Source of the DNA: Thecamonas trahens ATCC 50062
Lineage: Eukaryota > Apusozoa > Apusomonadida > Apusomonadidae
Length of the DNA stretch: 64,000 nucleotides
NCBI RefSeq assembly: GCF_000142905.1
Contig: NW_013657679.1
Span: forward strand, 250,657 to 314,656
Reading direction: 5' to 3'
Shown: positions 59,480 through 64,000 of the stretch, piece by piece
Layout: each line of letters opens with the position of its first letter
Position numbering within the stretch: position 1 is the stretch's first letter
Made by a program: the position numbers and the translations under genes
The notes under the pieces: generated by a model
Told to the model about the DNA's origin: nothing
What the model saw: the letters and a program-made list of their open reading frames with translations, nothing else
Databases searched by the model: none

Positions 59480-62400
59480 ATGGCATCAAGGGCGGCTATA
59501 CGGCCGGCCCGTGAGCCGCCGGTGACGCCGACCTCGCCCAACGTACCAGGGCGGCCGTCCGAGGTCTCCAATGAGTCTGTGGTGGGCGGGCTCCGTCGAG
59601 ACTCGCTGCGGCCGACATTGACGGCGCGTGAGACATCGCGCCGGCTGCTGGCCGACTTTCGCCAGCAGTCCAAGACGCGGATAAGCCGCAAGGAAGCCAT
59701 GGGCTACGCCAAGTACGACGCTGAGGTTGTGGGTCCAATCCAGGCTCAGATGTGGGTTCTCTACATCGCCATGCTCGTGCTCCTCGGCACGGCCGAAGTC
59801 TTTGGCTGGGCGCCGTCGCTCCGGGTCCAGAACCTGTACCCGTACGTGGTCATGGTGATTGCAGTAATGGAGGTGACGCGAGTCATCACAGCGTTCAAGC
59901 CCAAGGCCAAGGTTGCGCTCTGGCTCTCGCTCGGCCCGTTGGTGTGGCTTCTCCTCATTGCGCGCGAGGTCCACATCATTGTCGCCGCCCTCTTCCTCCC
60001 CACGGTCCTCGCCATCAACATGCAGAACGGCGACCACCGGCTCCGGGCGCAGCTCCCGCTCTTTGCGCTGACGTACCTTGTGGTCTACGCCGTCTGCGTC
60101 GCGGTTATGCAGTGGTTTTACACCGACACAACCGGCACGTCGCAGTCGCACGGCCGCGCGCTCGACCCGCCCATTTCGTGGGCCGAGGAGGCGACGCTCC
60201 TCCTGGCGCTGGCCATGGAAGCTGTTGCCTTTTCCATGCTCGAGAACTTTACGCACTACTTTGCCGGCACGCTTGTGCGTAACGAAAAGTCGCTCGCTCG
60301 CCTCGTCCGTGACAACAAGGCGCTGCGTTCGATGCTGGCCAACTACGAGCGCGGGCAGGAGTTTGACCTCAACTCACCCATGTCCAAGGCGCTGGAGGTT
60401 CTCCGCGACCTGGTGGCCAATGACTCGGACCTCGAGCCCGATGCCAAGATCCAGCTCCGCGCCGCCATGACGCTGCTCTCGTCGGGCGAGCTGTTCCAGC
60501 CGAAGAACCTCGACACGCTCGATCCCGAGTACAAGTCGTACATGGCCTCGATGCTTGCCAACAACCGCAACCGCCCGTCCGAGTCGCAGAACGAAAACGG
60601 GTTTTCGCTCGTCGGCTCGCCGCGGCAAGACACCGCCGCCCAGATGACACTCAAGACCATGGGTGCTTCCGGCACCTCGGCTGTTGACGACGAGCTCGCC
60701 GCCGACTTTCTAATGCGCCTGCAGGCCTCGGTCTCTAACGCCACAAACCTGGACATTGAGGCCAAAATCAACGCCGCCGCCACCGCGACCAACACGCCGC
60801 GGGCCACTGCCGGCCCGTCGCCGTCGGACTCGGGGTCAGACTCATCAAGCAAAGCTTCGGACGCATCGACCGAAGGCTCGCTCTCGTCGTCGCTTGTCCG
60901 AGTCCTTGACAGCCTCGCTGCCGACCAAATTGCGCAAGAGTCGCTCTCGTCGTCGTCGAACTCGTCAGACTCGTCGTCGAGCGGAAGCTCGGACTCGTCG
61001 TCGTCACTTGGTGACACCGTCTCCTTCACCCACATCGAATCGCTCTCGAATGCTGCACTGGGCAGCTCGAGCAAGATCACCGCCAGCACACAAGAGCCCG
61101 ACTCGGGCTCGGGCTCGACCTCGTCGACGGTTGTCTCCATCTACGACGCCCGCCACTCGCGGTCGACGTCGCGGCTGGCGCCGTCGGCCAGTATGGCCGA
61201 AGTCGACGGCACGTTGGGTGTCGCCCCGGTTCAGAAGGACAAGAAAAAGTCCAAGCGCGGTCGCGCCAAGGGCAAGGGCAAGGGCAAGGGAAAGGCCCGG
61301 GGAAAGGTCAGGACCAAGACAAGCCGCTCCGCCCGCAAGCTGGCCAAGATCAAGGCCAAGGCGCAGGCGCAGGCGCAGGTTCTTGCGCGACTCCAGGCGG
61401 TTGTTCGCGCCCGAATCCAGCGCGCCATTGTGGCCACCCGCAAGCGCGAGCGGCGCAAGGCGCGGGCCAAGGCGCGCGAGGCGAGCAGCACCGGCCCGCG
61501 CGTGGCGCAGGCGCTCGAAGGTGTGCCGGCCATTGGGGCGCTCGACCCGCGCGAGTGGGGTAAGGTCGAAGTTGTCATCGACCACCTGTACGGGCACCGG
61601 CTTGCGGTCGGGCCCAAGAAGGTCATCGACTTTGGCGAGCTCTCCAACCTTGTCGACGAGTGGAACTGCGACGTGTTTGCCATTGGACAGCTGACCGGCG
61701 GGCGGCCGCTGTACTACACGGCCGTGACGCTTTTCCGCAAGTTCCACCTTGTGCGCACCTTTGGCCTCGACCCGACGAAGGTGCTGCGGTTCTTTGAGCG
61801 TGTGGAGGACGGGTACATCAAGGAGAACCCGTACCACAACTCGATGCACGCGACAGACGTGCTCCAGACGGTGGCGTACCTCATCTCGAACACTGGGCTC
61901 TCGCCGGTAGTCACCGACCTCGAGGTCCTCTCGGCTCTCATTGCCGCCATGGTCCACGACATGGGCCATCCCGGAACGAACAACAACTTTCAGGTGGCAT
62001 CGCGGTCGCCGCTCGCGCTCCGCTACAACGACATGGGTGTGCTGGAGCACTTTCACTGCTCGACAGCGTTTGAGATCATGTTTGACCCGGCGACCGACAT
62101 CCTCTCGCCACTCAGCTCTGCCCAGTTTGCGGACCTGCGGTCGCTGGTCATACAAATGGTCCTCGCAACAGACATGTCGCAGCACTTTGACTACCTCGGC
62201 AAGTTCAAGCTCAAGATCGAGTCCGAGTCACTCGATCTCTCGGTCACCGAGGCGCGCAACCTCGTGCTCGAGATGGCCATGAAGTGCGCGGACATTTCGA
62301 ACCCAACCAAGGACACCGCCATTTGCGAGACGTGGGCCCACCTGGTCATGGAGGAGTTCTTCCGCCAGGGCGAGGCCGAGTCCGCACGAGGACTCCCAAT

Positions 62401-62671
62401 CTCGCCTTTTATGGATCGCGCCACAACCAAGACGCCCAAGGTCCAGACCGGCTTCATCGACTTTTTCGTCACTCCGCTCTACGAGGCCCTCAACATGGTT
62501 CCCGAGCTTGGCCTTGACGACCAGCTCGCCCAGCTCCGCGACAACCGCATGTACTGGGAGAACCTGGCCAAGGAGAACGAGTCGGTGGCCTCGTCGACCC
62601 TCGACCCCAAGTCGACCGTCCGTGGCTCGATCGTCCGTAATTCGGTCGAGAGCTCGCGGTCACGCACGTAG
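59480..62671 (+). CDS. Membrane-anchored class I cyclic nucleotide phosphodiesterase
   Basis: The 1063-residue protein has about six TM helices at residues 89-270 (VLYIAMLVLLGTAEVFGW, VVMVIAVMEVTRVI and others). A cytosolic linker of about 450 residues follows, with Asp/Ser-rich and Lys/Arg-rich patches. A PDE catalytic domain lies at about 690-1045. The HD motif reads YHNSMHATDV near 784 and HDMGHPGTNN near 825. Further family blocks are MVLATDMSQHF, KCADISNPTK and PFMDR, which carry metal- and nucleotide-binding residues. These phosphodiesterases hydrolyse cAMP and/or cGMP; specificity cannot be read. The multi-TM N-terminus resembles the membrane part of some adenylyl cyclase- or PDE-type proteins of protists, but I cannot name it. 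The start at 59480 precedes ordinary coding sequence. Confidence 0.85.
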   Translation: MASRAAIRPAREPPVTPTSPNVPGRPSEVSNESVVGGLRRDSLRPTLTARETSRRLLADFRQQSKTRISRKEAMGYAKYDAEVVGPIQAQMWVLYIAMLVLLGTAEVFGWAPSLRVQNLYPYVVMVIAVMEVTRVITAFKPKAKVALWLSLGPLVWLLLIAREVHIIVAALFLPTVLAINMQNGDHRLRAQLPLFALTYLVVYAVCVAVMQWFYTDTTGTSQSHGRALDPPISWAEEATLLLALAMEAVAFSMLENFTHYFAGTLVRNEKSLARLVRDNKALRSMLANYERGQEFDLNSPMSKALEVLRDLVANDSDLEPDAKIQLRAAMTLLSSGELFQPKNLDTLDPEYKSYMASMLANNRNRPSESQNENGFSLVGSPRQDTAAQMTLKTMGASGTSAVDDELAADFLMRLQASVSNATNLDIEAKINAAATATNTPRATAGPSPSDSGSDSSSKASDASTEGSLSSSLVRVLDSLAADQIAQESLSSSSNSSDSSSSGSSDSSSSLGDTVSFTHIESLSNAALGSSSKITASTQEPDSGSGSTSSTVVSIYDARHSRSTSRLAPSASMAEVDGTLGVAPVQKDKKKSKRGRAKGKGKGKGKARGKVRTKTSRSARKLAKIKAKAQAQAQVLARLQAVVRARIQRAIVATRKRERRKARAKAREASSTGPRVAQALEGVPAIGALDPREWGKVEVVIDHLYGHRLAVGPKKVIDFGELSNLVDEWNCDVFAIGQLTGGRPLYYTAVTLFRKFHLVRTFGLDPTKVLRFFERVEDGYIKENPYHNSMHATDVLQTVAYLISNTGLSPVVTDLEVLSALIAAMVHDMGHPGTNNNFQVASRSPLALRYNDMGVLEHFHCSTAFEIMFDPATDILSPLSSAQFADLRSLVIQMVLATDMSQHFDYLGKFKLKIESESLDLSVTEARNLVLEMAMKCADISNPTKDTAICETWAHLVMEEFFRQGEAESARGLPISPFMDRATTKTPKVQTGFIDFFVTPLYEALNMVPELGLDDQLAQLRDNRMYWENLAKENESVASSTLDPKSTVRGSIVRNSVESSRSRT

Positions 62672-62719
62672 TAAAGCAGTCTGCGGCCTTTGGACCGTTC
62701 CCGCCCGCTCGCGCCGTTG

Positions 62720-63643
62720 TCAGGACGACCGCATCAGCGCGCGCTTCTTGTGTAAGACCGAGACCATGTCCTTTTTCTTGAGGCAAAACTGGATCCGCCC
62801 CGGGCTCAGCAGCGAGTCCAACTTGATCTCTTCGCCGGCCTCGCCGAGCTCGTACGACGCGCTCGCCATTCGCGGAGCGCTGCCAGCCTCGGCCTGCTCC
62901 TCGGCCTGCCGCGCCATGGCAAGTGCAAAGGCAGTGTCGCGCTTGCCGGTCGTCGGCGTGCCCGAGCCGGAGCCCTTGCCCGAGGTGCTTTGGCGCTGGG
63001 CGCCGGCAAACCCGACCGAGATGCGTGGGCGGGCACCACTCCCGCTGACGGAGTTGGACTTGGCCTGTTTGGCCGGCGGCGGCGCACTGGCCTCGTCGCC
63101 GCCTTCAGACTTTGTGTCGGCTGGTGTCGCCGCAGACCGCGACTTGCGCTTGCGACCCGACTTGCGCTTCTCGGCCTCGGACTTTGAGCTCTTGGCCGAA
63201 GACGCGCTGGTGCCGCCGCTGGCCGACTTGCGTGGCTTGGGATCGCGGAAGACCTTGTCGGTAGGCACGTCAAAGAGCTTGCGCGAACCGACATACCGGA
63301 CCGAGATCCAGTCGTCGCCATACTCGGACGGGCCGGCCACGTACGCCGAGTAGAAGACGGTGGACCAGTCCGAGTTCTCGTACCACAGGGCATAGATGTG
63401 TGTTCCAGACTCGTTCGGCAGCTCTGGGTCCGGGTTCGGCGGGAAGGCAAGCATGTTCTTTGCCTTCACTTTGTGCACTACGGCCTCGTCGTCAGAGTCT
63501 GGATACAGATCCACCACCACGTAGCTCGACGGCTCGCTGCTCTCGTCCGTCCCTTCTACCGCCGACACCTTCATCATGGCCCACTGCGGCCTGTTCTCCA
63601 CCCGGACCCGCGCCGCCACCATGTCGCCTACCTTGAACACCAT
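62720..63643 (-). CDS. SGF29-type Tudor-domain protein (SAGA-associated factor 29-like)
   Basis: The 307-residue protein opens with MVFKVGDMVAARV. A tandem-Tudor-like module covers about residues 1-135: SYVVVDLYPDSDDEAVVHKV, then FPPNPDPELPNE, HIYALWYENSDWSTVFYSAYV and YVGSRKLFDVP. That series resembles SGF29, which reads H3K4me3 for SAGA and ADA complexes. In known SGF29 the Tudor pair is at the C-terminus behind a helical N-terminus. Here it is at the N-terminus and is followed by a Lys/Ser-rich linker and a C-terminal helix. An upstream exon may exist: TCACAG/GTAGTC near 63695 is an acceptor-like site before the first ATG. The stop is 48 bp from the phosphodiesterase stop. Confidence 0.55.
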   Translation of the reverse strand: MVFKVGDMVAARVRVENRPQWAMMKVSAVEGTDESSEPSSYVVVDLYPDSDDEAVVHKVKAKNMLAFPPNPDPELPNESGTHIYALWYENSDWSTVFYSAYVAGPSEYGDDWISVRYVGSRKLFDVPTDKVFRDPKPRKSASGGTSASSAKSSKSEAEKRKSGRKRKSRSAATPADTKSEGGDEASAPPPAKQAKSNSVSGSGARPRISVGFAGAQRQSTSGKGSGSGTPTTGKRDTAFALAMARQAEEQAEAGSAPRMASASYELGEAGEEIKLDSLLSPGRIQFCLKKKDMVSVLHKKRALMRSS

Positions 63644-63908
63644 ATGAGCGTCTTTGGAGAGGGGTGTGGAGTCAAGGACGCGCGAGGGAGGTGTCGCCCG
63701 TGGGACTACCTGTGACGCCCCCGCTGTCGCTGCCACTGCCACTGCAGCTGGCGATGCATGACCAGCCGCCAGGCACGGCCATCAGCGCCCCGCTCGCCCT
63801 CGGTCATTGGTGCAAGAATGGAAGACGGCGAGCCATGTGTTCGGCATGAGCATGCCACTGTGATTGTCATGTCCTGCCATTGCTGCTGGTGGTCGATCTT
63901 CCGTCTCC

Positions 63909-64000
63909 ATGCTTCACCAGACGAGCCTGGCTCGCCTCGTCCGGCAACTCGCCGACAGCTTCGTCGACTCCGCCTCCACCCGGCCTCGGCGCAGCCACTC
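63909..64000 (+). CDS. N-terminal fragment of a further gene (runs off the window)
   Basis: From the ATG at 63909 a frame of 30 codons runs to the edge with the codon usage of this genome (GCC, CTC, GTC, GAC, TTC). It begins MLHQTSLARLVRQLADSF, an amphipathic helix. Too short to assign. Confidence 0.35.
   Translation, partial: MLHQTSLARLVRQLADSFVDSASTRPRRSH

Noticed and set aside
1-64000. tRNA, rRNA, CRISPR arrays and transposase genes
   Set aside because: I scanned gaps for cloverleaf arms, direct-repeat arrays and DDE or reverse-transcriptase motifs and found none I can support. The hexamer array at 52823 is coding and has no spacers.

Overview
The window is nuclear DNA of a unicellular eukaryote with a compact, GC-rich genome. 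It carries spliced genes, a histone H2A.X, NEDD8, TFIIIC, SAGA-type and SSU-processome proteins, and a gamma-secretase subunit. Most genes have no intron. The ten introns placed here are mostly short (84-302 nt; one of 470 nt) and C-rich on the + strand. The gene set, the GC-rich third positions and the receptors with IPT/TIG repeats suggest a free-living heterotrophic flagellate. An apusomonad close to Thecamonas trahens is my best guess, recalled from family knowledge and not searched.

Layout: 0-4.2 kb, FHA/coiled-coil protein (-, runs off the left edge) and a coiled-coil protein with a C-terminal beta-rich domain (+). 4.3-9.6 kb, NEDD8 (-), an MMPL/RND transporter (+), an AT-rich island and an F-box/ankyrin protein (+). 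9.6-15.4 kb, PEN-2 (-), a DUF4139 protein (-), a secreted protein (-), SPT4 (+) and an inositol-5-phosphatase-like/GNAT fusion (-). 15.6-22.2 kb, a receptor with two kinase domains (+) and ecdysoneless (-). 22.2-29.5 kb, UTP18 (+), a DUF3522-like membrane protein (-), TFIIIC subunit 6 (+), sterol C-14 reductase (-) and UTP7 (+). 29.8-40.4 kb, PH/Ras-like protein (+), MFSD5-like transporter (+), SPC3 (-), MRD1 (-) and a coiled-coil protein (-). 41.4-53.4 kb, a TIG-repeat multi-pass protein (+) and a large pseudokinase/beta-propeller locus (-). 53.7-64 kb, a coiled-coil protein (+), H2A.X (+), CK2 alpha (-), a membrane cyclic-nucleotide phosphodiesterase (+), an SGF29-like Tudor protein (-) and the start of a further + gene.

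Genes mostly alternate in strand. Convergent 3' ends lie 12-127 bp apart and several divergent starts share only 35-150 bp. There are no operons. Thematic links are housekeeping: UTP18, UTP7 and MRD1 act in small-subunit rRNA processing; SPT4, TFIIIC6, SGF29-like, H2A.X and CK2 act in transcription or chromatin; SPC3 and PEN-2 are subunits of intramembrane or ER proteolytic complexes. The novel part is signalling: a receptor kinase plus pseudokinase, a TIG multi-pass protein, a PH-GTPase fusion, a phosphatase-acetyltransferase fusion and a propeller-pseudokinase locus.

Seven genes contain an apparent reading-frame break with no intron to explain it. In six, one missing base would restore the frame. 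This looks more like base undercalling than gene decay, since conserved genes such as CK2 alpha are hit. All calls come from reading the sequence and from family knowledge; no search was run.
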